Shown here: in pieces, positions 11,421 to 21,573 of the stretch
How positions within the stretch are numbered: the first letter of the stretch is position 1
How the letters are laid out: each line of letters begins with the position of its first letter
Assembly: GCA_963701955.1 (NCBI GenBank)
Contig: OY969694.1
Location: 2,790,001 to 2,854,000, forward strand
Reading direction: 5' to 3'
Origin: Bog-473 sp963701955
Lineage (GTDB): Bacteria > Actinomycetota > Acidimicrobiia > Acidimicrobiales > RAAP-2
Length of the DNA: 64,000 bases
Translations under genes and position numbers: made by a program
The notes under the pieces: model-generated
Seen by the model: the letters and a program-made list of their open reading frames with translations, nothing else
What the model was told of the DNA's origin: nothing
Database searches by the model: none

Positions 11421-12269
11421 GGCCAGAGCCGGGCTGCGAAGTCCGGGGGCTCTCCGTCCGCTTCGGGGGCGTGAGCGCCGTGCAGGACGTGAGCCTCACG
11501 GCGCCGATGGGGTCGATCACGGGCCTGGTCGGGCCCAACGGCGCCGGGAAGACGACGACGTTCAACGCGTGCTCGGGGCTGGTGAGGCCGAGCGAGGGCG
11601 AGATCATGCTGCACGGACGCGACGTCACGTCACTCGGGCCCGGCCGGACGGTCCCGGTTCGGCCTCGGGCGCTCCTTCCAGCGGGTCGAGCTGTTCTCCT
11701 CCCTCACCGTGCGTGAGAACGTGGCCCTCGGCCGGGAGGCCTCGCTGGCCGGGGCGAACCCCGTCCGCCAGCTGGTGAGCGGCACCGCGCAGCGCGCCAC
11801 GGTGCGCAGGGCGGTCGAGGACGCGATGGAGCTGACCGGGATCGGACCGCTGGCGGACCTCCAGGCCGGGCTGCTCCCGACCGGTCAGCGCCGGATGGTC
11901 GAGCTGGCCCGCGTGCTCGCCGGGCCGTTCGACCTGCTGTTGCTCGACGAGCCGTCCTCAGGGCTCGACGCCGCCGAGACGAGGCGTTTCGGGGAGATCC
12001 TGACGGGTGCGGTCGCCGAGCGTGGCGTGGGCATCCTCCTGGTCGAGCACGACATGGCGCTGGTGCGCCAGGTCTGCCAGAACATCTACGTGCTCGACTT
12101 CGGCCAGCTGGTCTTCGAGGGGACGGCTGCCGAGATGCTGGCGAGCCCGATCGTGCGGAGCGCGTATCTGGGCTCGGAGGGAGGCATGGCCGACGCCGTC
12201 GGCGGCGGTTCGAGCCGTCCCGGTGCACCACCTCGCGGCGGCCGTCCAATGGGAGCGAGCGGTGCTTGA
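11421..12269 (+). CDS. LivG-type ABC ATPase, possibly fused to the permease, frameshifted
   Basis: ATP-binding subunit with Walker A GLVGPNGAGKTTTFNACSG, then, after a frame change near 11655, FQRVELFSSLTVRENVALG typical of LivG and Walker B FDLLLLDEPSSGLD. The signature motif is degenerate (LPTGQRRMVELARVLAG). The frame is open upstream from the permease tail through a proline/alanine-rich linker (11200-11420), supporting a LivM-LivG fusion as seen in some actinobacteria. The start given is only where the recognisable domain begins. It ends in a TGA that overlaps the GTG of the LivF gene by eight bases. Confidence 0.75.
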
Positions 12270-12963
12270 GCTCGAGGGAATCACGGCCGGCTACGGCGAG
12301 ACGGTGGTCCTGCGCGACGTCTCCCTCTCGGTCCCCGACTCGGGTGTCGTGGCGCTCCTCGGTCCCAACGGGGCGGGCAAGACGACGACCCTGCGCGCCG
12401 CCTCCGGCTTGATCAAGCCGATCAGCGGCCGTGTCCTGCTCGACGGGGAGGACGTGACGGGGCTCAAGCCCTACGCCATGGCCCGGCGGGGGCTCTGCCA
12501 CCTGCCCGAAGGGCACGGCATCTTCCCCTCGCTCACGGTCAAGGAGAACATCGTCCTGAACTCGCCCAAGGGCAAGGAGAAGGAGAGCCTGGTCAAGGCG
12601 GGCGACCAGTTCCCGGTGCTGGCGGCGCGCCTGGGGCAGCAGGCGGGCAGCCTCAGCGGCGGCGAGCAGCAGATGCTCTCGCTGGTCCGGGCCTACCTCA
12701 CGAATCCCAGGATCGTCGTGGTGGACGAGGCGTCACTCGGGCTGTCGCCGCTCCTGGTGGACCAGGTGTTCGACGCACTGAGACAGATCGTCGCCGGTGG
12801 CACCGCCCTGCTGCTGGTCGAGCAGTACGTGACCCGTGCGCTCGAGCTCGCGGACACCGCGTACCTCATGAACCGCGGCCAGGTCGTCTACTCGGGTGCG
12901 GCGGCCGAGCTCCGGGGGGAAGAGGTCTTCGAGCGTTACCTCGGCATCGAGGTCGGCCCGTGA
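12262..12963 (+). CDS. livF: LivF-type ABC transporter ATPase
   Basis: Complete LivF-like ATPase of about 233 residues, one of the few unbroken genes in the left part. Walker A is LLGPNGAGKTTTLRAASG, the Q-loop region CHLPEGHGIFPSLTV is diagnostic for LivF, the signature is GSLSGGEQQMLSLVRA and Walker B is PRIVVVDEASLGLSP. The GTG start at 12262 overlaps the end of LivG, with GGGAGCGAG just upstream. It would energise uptake together with LivG, the fused LivHM permease and the divergent binding protein at 7934-9183. Confidence 0.92.
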   Translation: MLELEGITAGYGETVVLRDVSLSVPDSGVVALLGPNGAGKTTTLRAASGLIKPISGRVLLDGEDVTGLKPYAMARRGLCHLPEGHGIFPSLTVKENIVLNSPKGKEKESLVKAGDQFPVLAARLGQQAGSLSGGEQQMLSLVRAYLTNPRIVVVDEASLGLSPLLVDQVFDALRQIVAGGTALLLVEQYVTRALELADTAYLMNRGQVVYSGAAAELRGEEVFERYLGIEVGP

Positions 12964-12991
12964 AGCCCCCGACCCGTCGTCTGTGCAGTCG

Positions 12992-13455
12992 TCAGGACGC
13001 CGGACGGGTCTCGTCGGGCTCCAGGAGCTCGAGCAACTCGTCCATCGATGCGACCAGGGGGGCCAGCCGTCGGCGACCGGCGATGGAACGCTCCCATCCA
13101 TGGAGGTCCTCGTTGACGGACACGACCAGCGTCTGGCCGGCCCGGGTCAGGCGCAGGAGCACACGCCGGCGGTCGGAAGGAGTCTGGTGCGCGGGTGAGC
13201 CATCCCGCCGCCTCCAGCCGGTCGAGCGTCAGCGTCATGCCTCCCGAGGCGCGCCGCAACACCTCGCACACCGTCGACGGGCGCGCACACCCCGTCGGGT
13301 GCGCGGCGGATCACCGCCAGCACGAGGTAGTCGCCCAGGGCCAGTCCGTGGGCGGCGGTGACCGACTCGAGCTGCTGGCCGGCCACGAGCTGGAGCGCCA
13401 CCAGTCGCGCCATGAGGCCCGACTCGCCGGCCCGGGTCCAGGTGTCCGGGCGCAT
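12992..13455 (-). CDS. MarR family transcriptional regulator, frameshifted
   Basis: Pieces of a MarR winged-helix protein appear in three successive frames: GLALGDYLVLAVIRRAPDGV, then RRASGGMTLTLDRLEAAGWL (recognition helix), then after a second break SDRRRVLLRLTRAGQTLV (wing) and a C-terminal helix DELLELLEPDETRPAS. Breaks lie near 13275 and 13185. Joined, it is about 154 residues, normal for MarR. The start at 13455 is the upstream ATG; 13413 is an alternative. It is convergent with livF and shares direction with the amidohydrolase gene. It may control the transporter or the amidohydrolase/cupin pair through the palindromes near 14800, which is inference. Confidence 0.75.
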
Positions 13456-13519
13456 CGTCCCGGCGCCGTATTGTCGGCGGCCGGAGCCGCGGATACCGAC
13501 GATGCAGGGGAGGACGGCG

Positions 13520-14751
13520 TCACTCGGTGATCCCGAAGCGCTGGAGGCCGTACACGTCGATGGCGTTGCCGCGCACGAGCTGGTACACCTCGCGCGCGTC
13601 GAGACCGGCCTTGGAGGAGAGCTCCCAGGCCCGGCGTCGTGAGTCCGGCCACGAGCCGTTGGAGTGGGGGAAGTCGCACTCGAAGAGGATGTGCTCCATG
13701 CCGACCTCCTCCCGGCTGCGCAGGCCGTGGAGGTCGTCGAAGATGCAGCCGAAGACACGGCCGCGCAGATAGGTGGAGGGGGGTTCGGGCAGGTCGACCT
13801 CACCGACCGACTCGTGCCACACGCCGTCCATGCGCTCGTACTGGAAGGGCATCCAGCCGACCTGGCTCTCCGCGTAGGCGAGCTTGAGCGAGGGGAAGCG
13901 CTCGAGCGTGCGGCTGTAGACCCAGTCGCAGACCGAGCCCTGTGCGTTGTGGGCGTTGAGCGACATGGACACCGCCAGAGGGGCGTCGGCGGAAGTCGTC
14001 GGCATCGACGAAGAAGACCCGATGTGCATGGAGACCGTCGTATCGGTCTCCTCGCAGGCCGCCCAGAGCGCGTCCCAGTCGCCGGTGTAGAGCGAGGAGA
14101 AGCCGAGCTTGGCCGGGTTCTCGCTGAAGGCGATGGCGTGGCTCCCCTTGGCGGCGCAGCGCCGGACCTCGGCGGCGGCCGCCTCGGGGTCCCAGAGCGG
14201 AATGAGGGTGAGCGGGACCAGGCGGCCCCGCCCGGCGCCGCCGCACCACTCGTCGATCATCCAGTCGTTGTAGATCTGCAAGGCAGAGGAGCGCGAGCGC
14301 CTTGTCGGGCCGCTCGGCGAAGCCCTGGCCGGCGAAGCGCGGGAACGTGTTCGGGTAGTTGATCCCGACCTGCTGGTGGTTGGCGTCCATGTCGGCGCAG
14401 GCGGGCCGCCTGGTCGTAGGCGCCCGGGCGGAAGTCCTCGTAGATGGCCGGCACGTTCTTGTGCCACTCGAGCGGCATGCCGCCGGCCGCGTGGAGGCGG
14501 TTGGTGCCCATGACGAGGTCGTCGAAGATCCAGACGTCGGTCCACGTGCCGTCGTCGACGCCGCGCTCCATCGTGAGCACGCCGCCCTTGAACGTGCTCT
14601 TCGTCTTCTCGCGCACGCAGCGCGGCCCACGCGCGCGCAGCGAGGCGGGGAGCTCGCGCTCCCAGAGGTCGCGGGGCTCGAGGATGTGGTCGTCGACCGA
14701 GATGATGAGGGGGAAGTCCTCTTCGGCCGGTGTCGGCGGCGAGGTGGGCAT
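13520..14751 (-). CDS. Amidohydrolase family 2 (metal-dependent hydrolase/decarboxylase), frameshifted
   Basis: The N-terminus IISVDDHILEPRDLWERELP carries the metal-binding DxH of the amidohydrolase-2 group. The C-terminal FECDFPHSNGSWPDSRRRAW carries the conserved catalytic D-x-PH motif, and DTTVSMHIGSSSSMP supplies a further metal histidine. Frame changes are needed near 14400 and 14285. Joined length is about 410 residues, typical for the 6-methylsalicylate/gamma-resorcylate decarboxylase-like branch, which includes hydrolases and decarboxylases of aromatic acids. It is divergent from a cupin gene. The substrate is unknown. Confidence 0.8.
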
Positions 14752-14780
14752 GGCGGCTGCGTCATGGTTCCGGGAGCGTT

Positions 14781-14816
14781 CGCACAGAATAGCTTGTTGC
14801 AAAGATACTTTGTGCG
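14781..14816. promoter_or_regulatory. Palindromic element between amidohydrolase and cupin genes
   Basis: An inverted repeat CGCACA (14781-14786) / TGTGCG (14811-14816) encloses a second perfect one, CAAAG-ATA-CTTTG (14800-14812). It lies in the short divergent gap, 30 bases from the amidohydrolase start. It is a plausible operator for a local regulator such as the MarR protein; no binding evidence. Confidence 0.35.
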
Positions 14817-15383
14817 GCGTAATCTCGCTCGCCGTGGCCGAGCCGCGCCCACGCCGCCCTCGCCCAAGATCGAGGGCCTCGAGCCCACCTTCCGCCAGCT
14901 CGACGACCCCGAGGTGCCCTGGCAGGCGATCAAGGCGCAGCGCAACGCCGACGGCTCGGTGGCCCACGTGTGGGAGAAGTGGCTGGCCTTCTCGCCCGAT
15001 CCCCAGTACCTGACGATCTACGCCCGCTACGACCCGGGCATGGTGGTGCGCCGTCACGGCCACTTCTCGCCCCACGTCGTCTTCGTCCTGGAGGGCGAGG
15101 TCAGCTTCGGTGATCGGCGCTGCCCGGCGGGGACCCACATCGAGCTGCCGCTCGGCGCCGCCTTCGGTCCCGGTGGTGGCGGGCCGCGAGGGCGCGGTCA
15201 TGTTCGAGGTGATGATGGGCGACCCGCGGAGCTGGGGCGACGAGCCCGAGGCCTATCGAAGCGGCGCTGGCGGCGCAGGGAGCCGAGGCGTTGCCCGATC
15301 CGCCGCTCGAGTTCCCCGGCTGGCTGGAAGACCTGCGCACACACTGGGCCGGTTCGGCGGCCGAAGGTGCTGGTCGGGACTGA
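14812..15383 (+). CDS. Cupin domain protein, frameshifted
   Basis: The centre of the protein is a cupin barrel: the first motif is RRHGHFSPHVVFVLEGEVSFG with its histidines and glutamate, and the second is GTHIELPLGAAFGP. After a frame change near 15178 it continues EGAVMFEVMMGDPRSWGD, and after another near 15260 ends PLEFPGWLEDLRTHWAG. The N-terminal segment IEGLEPTFRQLDDPEVPWQA precedes the barrel. The start is uncertain: a GTG at 14812 overlaps the palindrome, and an upstream ATG at 14765 is possible. Such cupins can be small oxygenases or isomerases or merely ligand-binding; its divergent pairing with the amidohydrolase suggests the same pathway. Confidence 0.6.
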
Positions 15384-15572
15384 GCTTCCGGCCCCGTCGT
15401 CCGGCTTCAATGGACTTGTCTCGACCCGTGGAGCGCCCCGAGCCAGGTCGAGCCCTGCGGGATTCGGAGGGGACAGCCCCGAGCACGTGTTCCCGACAAT
15501 GTTCTTGTTGATCCTTGTGTCCGGCGATGCTCCCGGTCGTCATGATTGTCTCGCGCCGTCGTGGCGACCAGG

Positions 15573-17527
15573 ATGTCGTTCGTGACGAGAAACCGTTTTG
15601 CCGGAGAGCCGTTCGAGGACGGCGACGAAGTCATCGCCGAGGCGCTTGAGGACGTGAGCATCCCCGCGCTCATGTGCTCGCTGGTGCACATGAGCGGTGA
15701 CCCGTCGTGGGTGCGGGGTGCGATTCAGCCGAACGTGGGCGTCTCGTTGGACATTCAAGGTGCGATGTCAGAAGAGGACATGGCAGACGTGCGCCGCCGC
15801 GCCCTCCCCGTCATCGCGGCCTACCGCGACCACGGGTGCGTCCCGGTGCCGGTTTCGCAGGACTTACTGCAAGAGATGATGGGCTTCCTCGGCCGGCGTC
15901 CCGTCGAAGGCTCGCTGGCCGGCCTCTTCTTCGACGACCTGCAGTTCGAGGGCGGTGACAGCGGAGCGATCTCCTGGGGCGACGAGATCTCAGAGACCCA
16001 GAAGGTCGCGACGCCCGTCGTCGTCATCGGGTGCGGCATGGGCGGGATCCTCGCCGGCATCCGCCTCAAGCAGGCCGGGCTGCCCTTCACCATCATCGAG
16101 AAGAACGGGGGCCCAGGCGGCACCTGGTGGGAGAACCGCTACCCCGGTGCCCGGGTCGACGTCGGGAGCCATCAGTACTGCTTCTCGTTCGAACCGGCCG
16201 AGTTCTGGAGCGAGTACTACTGCCAGCATCCGGAGCTGCGCGCCTACTTCGGCTCGGTCGTCGACAAGTTCGACCTCGGGCCGCAGTGCCGCTTCGGGAC
16301 CACCGTCACCGAGGTGGTGTGGCAGGAGGACCGAGCCATGTGGCGCGTCGAGTACGACCGACGAGCGCGGAAGCGCAGAAGTGCTCGAGGCCCGCTTCGT
16401 GATCAGTGCCGTCGGATCGCTGAACCTGCCCCGGCTGCCCGAGATCCCGGGCATGGAGACATTCGCCGGTCCGTCATTCCACTCCGCCCGCTGGCCGGAG
16501 GACCTCGACATCCGGGGCACGAGGTTCGCGCTCGTCGGCGCCGGTGCCAGCGGTTTCCAGATCGGTCCCGCCATCAGCGGGGAGGTCGAACAGCTCACGA
16601 TCTTTCAGCGCACGGCCCAGTGGATGCTGCCCAACCGGATCTACCACACGCCCGTGCCGCCCGGCGATGCATGGGCATTGCGGCACCTGCCCTTCTACGG
16701 GCGCTGGTACCGCTTCGTCATGACCTTCGCCGGCATTGCGGCGGGGATGGAGATGTATCGCATCGACCCCGAGCACGACGACCCCACCCACCAGTCCATC
16801 AACGCCCTCAACGCGAGACGGTCGACGGCCCTGCTGGGGTGGATCCGTTCGCTCGTCGCCGATGACCCCGAGCTCCTGGAGAAGGTCGTGCCCGACTACC
16901 CCGCCATGGGCAAGCGCATCCTGCAGGACGACGGCTCCTGGTTCCGCTGCCTGCAGGAGCCGAACGTCGAGCTTGTCCGGACGGGAATCGAACGGGTGGT
17001 CCCCGACGGGATCGTGACGACGGACGGGCGGCCTTTCCCGGCCGACGTCATCTGTTACGCCACCGGGTTCCAGCACAACGAGTTCCTCGCCTCCATGCGG
17101 GTCATCGGGCGGCACGGCATTTCGTTGCGCGACCAATGGGGGGACGAGCCCACGGCGTACCTTGGCATCACCATGCCGAACTTCCCGAACCTCTTCTGCA
17201 TCTACGGTCCGGGGACCAACCTGGCCTTCGGTGCGAGCCTCTTCTACCACGCCGAGTTCCAGGTGCACTACGCCCTCGAAGCCATCCACGAGACCCTGGC
17301 GTCGGGCGCACAGTGGGTCGAGGTGCGAGCGGAGGCGCACGATGATTACGCCGATCGGTACCAGGAGGAGATCGACCAACTGGTTTGGTCGCATCCCGTC
17401 CATCACGCACAGCCACTACAAGAACAGCGCGGGCAAGGTCTTCACGCTCTCCCCATGGCCGCTCGACCAATACTGGGAGTGGACCCGTCAGATTGATTGC
17501 GAGCACTACGAGTTCGGCCGGGCGTGA
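15573..17527 (+). CDS. Baeyer-Villiger flavin monooxygenase (HAPMO-like), frameshifted
   Basis: An FAD/NADPH monooxygenase of about 650 residues. FAD-binding motif VVVIGCGMGGILAGIRLKQA is followed by GGTWWENRYPGARVDVGS. The Baeyer-Villiger fingerprint FxGxxxHxxxWP is present as FAGPSFHSARWPED, with the second Rossmann motif VGAGASGFQIGPA and the ATG motif CYATGFQHNEFL. The 140-residue N-terminal extension (EALEDVSIPALMCSLVHMSG) is of the kind seen in 4-hydroxyacetophenone monooxygenase. Frame changes near 16370 and 17400. It would insert oxygen next to a carbonyl of an aromatic or alicyclic ketone, consistent with the surrounding P450, cupin and amidohydrolase genes. Confidence 0.88.
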
Positions 17528-17949
17528 TGGCCCGGCATGAGTGTCGCCAGGACATCAACTGAAGTACGACTCCAGTGACGACCGCGGCAAGAACCAGCAG
17601 GTGACCTGGTGGCACTCCGGGGCCGGCGTTTGCTGGCTCTGCCCATTTTGGGGTTGGCGGTCCTTCCCAGGACGGTGCTGGTCCGGCACCGGCGAAAGGC
17701 CAAAGACCCGCTGCGTGCGGCCCGAACGGGAAGCAGGGAGGTCGGTGGTGAAGGCCAAAAGGGCAGAGCCACAGTCCCCGAGCCCGCCGTTCCAACCAGC
17801 CCCCATGTCCGTCGGCCAGATCCGCGAGCTGCGGAACCCGCACCGCAGTCCACAGCGTCCAATTCCAGCGAGCAGGTACGCACAGGGCAATTGTCGGGAG
17901 AACAGATCCGATCAGAAATAGTCCATTTGGCCCAGCCCGCCGTCTGGAC
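17528..17949. other. Unassigned stretch between BVMO gene and IS fragment
   Basis: About 420 bases with open frames on both strands, none with recognisable domains, good ribosome sites or convincing codon use. It probably includes the degraded distal part of the IS3-like insertion. I see no RNA gene or regulatory palindrome here. Confidence 0.4.
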
Positions 17950-18264
17950 GAGAGTCTCCCTCCCCTCTGGACTCTCCGAGGCCAACCGTTCTTCTGCAAG
18001 AGAGCCAGGAGGACGCCATCGCCGCGTTGTCTCCCGTGGAGCCCATCCCGCTCATCGAACCCACCAATTTGGTGACGGGCCAGGGCCCGGTGGACCTCGC
18101 GGGACGCGAATGTCCACGACACGCGGTCGGCGTGGAAGATGCAGCCGGAGACGTCGCCTCGCCGAGCGGACAGCGTCGTTGCTGGCAGCCACGGCAAGGC
18201 CGCCCTTCATGCGTTCGTCTAGGGAGTAGCCGACGAGAAAGTCTCGGACAGGGGTTCTTGACAA
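17950..18264 (-). mobile_element. Decayed IS3-family transposase (OrfB) fragment
   Basis: Three frames on the minus strand give successive pieces of an IS3-type integrase core: FLVGYSLDERMKGGLAVAAS, then GDVSGCIFHADR...WTFASREVHRALARH (compare the usual HSDRGSQF), then VGSMSGMGSTGDNAAMASS (compare GSMGRVGACGDNAAMES) and LLQKN. The fragment lacks the upstream half, has several frame breaks and is cut against the 3' end of the LysR gene. No terminal inverted repeats were found. It marks an old insertion at the boundary between the catabolic region and the rest. Confidence 0.65.
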
Positions 18265-18273
18265 CGCATCGCG

Positions 18274-19167
18274 TCATCTCAGATCGGCCGTTGCTTCTGC
18301 TTGCCGCGTGATGTCCCGTGCCAGATCGATGAACCGCGCGGCCGCCGTGGAGAGTTCGAGATATCGGTGGACGAACCCGACGGTCACGGTCTGCGGGGGC
18401 GTGAACGGCCGGATCTCAATACGTTCGTGATCGGCCACGACGCAACGATAGGAGAGGAAGGATCCCATTCCAGCCTGGGCTGCGGCGACCCAGGATCCTC
18501 GGTCCTCGAAGACGACCGTCGCCTGCGGGGTCGTCCCTGTCGCCATCATCGCCATGTCGTTGATCAACGCACGGCGTCCTGAGTCGGGCGGCGGCACAAT
18601 GAGCGGTTGCAGCACGACGTCAGTCCACGACACCTCGGCCGGGAGATCGGTGCCGATCGGCGAGACGAACACCACCTCCAGCTCGGCGATGGGTAACGTC
18701 GTCAATTCGCTGTCACGGGCCAGAGGGGTCAGCTCGCTGAATCCGAGTTCCGCGACTCCCTCGTGGACATTGCGGAGCACGTCGTCAGCGTCATTGGCCC
18801 GGCACACCCTGATGACGAGACCGGGCTCGCATCGACGGAGCTCGCTCAAGGCCCTGGTGAGGAGCAGCCCGTTCGTGGGCGTGGTGGCGATGACGAGATC
18901 CCGCCTGTCTCTCACCGCCTGTGCCGCCTGTCCGACGGCATCGATGGCGGTGAGGGCATCCCGTGCCGCGTGCACGATCGCCTGGCCCTCCTCGGTGATC
19001 ACGAGGCGGGTGCCCGAAAGCCCGAATACCGTGACGCCGTGTTCGGTTTCGAATGCATGGACCGACCGCGAGATGACCGGCTGAGTGACACCGAGCGCCC
19101 GAGCCGCAGCGCTCACTGAGCCGAAATCACTGACCGCGACCAGGTAGCGCAACTGCTGGACGTTCAT
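18274..19167 (-). CDS. LysR family transcriptional regulator
   Basis: Complete 297-residue LysR protein. The N-terminal winged helix reads MNVQQLRYLVAVSDFGSVSA and AARALGVTQPVISRSVHAFE, with the expected second-helix region LVITEEGQAIVHAARDAL. The effector domain follows from about residue 90 (DLVIATTPTNGLLLTRALSE). A divergent phosphoesterase gene starts 95 bases away at 19262, so autoregulation plus activation of that gene is possible. The effector is unknown. The 3' end abuts the IS3-like remnant. Confidence 0.93.
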   Translation of the reverse strand: MNVQQLRYLVAVSDFGSVSAAARALGVTQPVISRSVHAFETEHGVTVFGLSGTRLVITEEGQAIVHAARDALTAIDAVGQAAQAVRDRRDLVIATTPTNGLLLTRALSELRRCEPGLVIRVCRANDADDVLRNVHEGVAELGFSELTPLARDSELTTLPIAELEVVFVSPIGTDLPAEVSWTDVVLQPLIVPPPDSGRRALINDMAMMATGTTPQATVVFEDRGSWVAAAQAGMGSFLSYRCVVADHERIEIRPFTPPQTVTVGFVHRYLELSTAAARFIDLARDITRQAEATADLR

Positions 19168-19261
19168 GTTCGGAGAGCATAGGTGGTATGCCCAGAATGA
19201 GGGTTGTGGTGGCGCACCGGCGATGGTCTCCTAGGGCGATCGAAGTCTATGGAGGTTGTCG

Positions 19262-21489
19262 ATGACGGGACTCAGGCGAAGAATGACGACGGGTGGCATC
19301 GCGGCGCTTGTCGTGTTCGCGAGCGCAATGTTCGGTCAGATGGCACGAACCGGAGACGCGGGAGCCGCAGGCCCCGTGGTACGTGCTGCTCTTCCACCAG
19401 GTTCGATAAACAACGTCCTCGTCATCGAGCTCGAGAACGAGGACGCCACCTCGACCTATGGGCCCAGTTCGGTGGCGACGTACCTCAATGGGACACTCGT
19501 CCCGAAGGGTGAGTTGCTCCAGAACTATTACGCCACCGGTCACGTGAGCCTGGACAATTACATCGCCGAAATTTCCGGGCAGGCTCCCACACCCTTGACC
19601 GACTCGGACTGCAATCTGACCGGGTTCAGCAACGTCACGCCTGGGACCGACGACCCGAATACCGCGACCTATCCCGGGCAGGTCGACGGCAACGGTTGCA
19701 TTTACCCGGCGCCGACCGCCACCAGCAGAGGAGCGCCGACCATCGCCGATCAGCTCGACGCGGTCTCCCCTCCCAACCCCGCCACCCACGTCGCCTCCTG
19801 GCGAGAGTACGCCGAGGACATGGGCAACGATCCGACGCGAGACGGTGGGGTCACCGACCCTCTTGGTGGGACTGATTGCGCACACCCCACCGTGGGAGGC
19901 ACCGACGGCGCCGCCCTTGCTGAAGCGGCCGACGGGTACGCCACACGGCACGACCCGTTCATGTATTTCCATTCCATCATCGACAACACCGCAGAATGTG
20001 ACGCCAATGTCGTCCCACTCGGAACGGTGGCCGTGGGAACGTCCAGCACATTCAGTGGCACACACCTTCCTGACACGTTCACCGGCCATTTGGCCAATGA
20101 CCTCTCCAGCGAGGCGACCACTCCCAAATTCGGGTTCATCACTCCGAACCTCTGTGACGACGGCCACGACGCGACCTGCGCCGGTACCAACGTGGAGGGT
20201 GGCAAGACCGGCGGGCTCACGGCGGCGGATCTCTGGTTGAAGCACTGGATGCCGCTGATCATGGCGTCCCCCTCGTACCAATCTGGTCAAATGCTCGTGG
20301 TCATCACGTCCGACGAGGGCGACACCTCGGACACGACTGCTTGCTGCAATGAGCAGCCCGGTCCCAATTGGGCCTTCCCCGGTCACAGTCCCCTGCTCGG
20401 TGCTGCACCGACCACTCCCGGCGCGGATCCCGGAGGCGGGAGGATCGGAACCTTGCTGCTCAACTCCTCGTACATACAGCCCGGGACCGTCGACACGACC
20501 GGGTCCTACAACCACTACTCGGCCCTGCGCAGCTACGAAGACCTGCTCGGATTGACCACCGGCGGCGCAGACGGGAATGGGCACCTCGGCTTCGCCGCCG
20601 CTCCGGGGCTGACGCCCTTCGGCCAGGACATCTTCCAGCCCAATCAGGCACCGACCATCAGCATCGACCCGCAGAGTCAATCAGTCGTCACGGGGGGATC
20701 GCTGACCTTCACGGCGTCGGCAGACATCACCACGCCGACCATCCAATGGCAGGCCTCGGTCAACGGCGGTGGCAGTTGGAGCAACGTGTCCGGGGCGACC
20801 AACCCGACCCTCTCCATCGGGCCGCTGGCCGGGTTCGAAAACGGTTGGGAGGTCAGGGCCATCTTCACCAACTACTTGGGATCGGCGACGACCGACCCAG
20901 CCACAATCACGGTGACCGCGCCGACGACCAGTGTCGTGGTGCCGTCGAACAATGCCACGCTGTCGGGAAGTCAGTACCTCGACGCCCTCGCCTCAGCCGG
21001 CGTGACCAAGGTCCAGTACGAGCTGACCGGAGGAAGCCTGAGTCACACGGTGATCGCTACCGCCACCCCGACCATCTACGGCTGGCTGGCGACCTGGAAT
21101 ACCACCACCGTGCCGAACGGGACGTACACCCTGCAGAGTGTCGCTTCCTCGGGCGGGCTCACTGGCACCAGTCCGGGCATCACGATCACCGTCAACACAC
21201 CGCCTCCGACGACCAGTGTCGTGGTGCCGTCGAACAATGCCACGCTGTCGGGAAGTCAGTACCTCGACGCCCTCGCCTCAGCCGGCGTGACCAAGGTCCA
21301 GTACGAGCTGACCGGAGGAAGCCTGAGTCAACGGTGATCGCTACCGCCACCCCGACCATCTACGGCTGGCTGGCGACCTGGAATACCACCACCGTGCCGA
21401 ACGGGACGTACTCCCTGCAGAGTGTCGCTTCCTACGCGGGGGGTGTCAGTGCCGCGAGCGCTTCCATCACGATCACGGTGACGAATTGA
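19262..21489 (+). CDS. Secreted phosphoesterase (phospholipase C/acid phosphatase-like) with tandem Ig-like repeats
   Basis: Starts MTGLRRRMTTGGIAALVVFA with GGAGG seven bases upstream and an Ala-rich signal peptide. Residues about 45-430 match the PF04185-type phosphoesterase pattern: VLVIELENEDATSTYG, NYYATGHVSLDNYIAEISGQ, MLVVITSDEGDTSD and SYNHYSALRSYEDLLGL, the metal-site and catalytic blocks of this alkaline-phosphatase-like fold. After a linker Ig-like domain (SIDPQSQSVVTGGSLTFTAS) come two 95-residue repeats. One base is missing in the second repeat at about 21330, which truncates the frame; joined it reads to 21489 (about 742 residues). It is likely exported to release phosphate or head groups from lipids or other phosphoesters. 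Confidence 0.85.
20921..21489 (+). repeat. Tandem 285-bp coding repeat in the phosphoesterase
   Basis: The unit beginning CCGACGACCAGTGTCGTGG at 20921 recurs at 21206. The first about 205 bases are identical except that copy 2 lacks one C (GTCACACGG in copy 1, GTCAACGG in copy 2, at about 21330). The tails of the units diverge (YTLQSVASSGGL versus YSLQSVASYAGG). This pattern indicates recent duplication or gene conversion. Confidence 0.9.
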
Positions 21490-21573
21490 GGTCCACCAGA
21501 GGCCGGCGCCCGGAGATCGCAGGAGAGGACCGCCCTGATCCCGTTGTACACCGACGAGGGAGCACCTCCCGGA

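Noticed and set aside
17442..18197. A 250-residue minus-strand protein
   Set aside because: It only strings together out-of-frame pieces of the IS3-like remnant and unrelated sequence.
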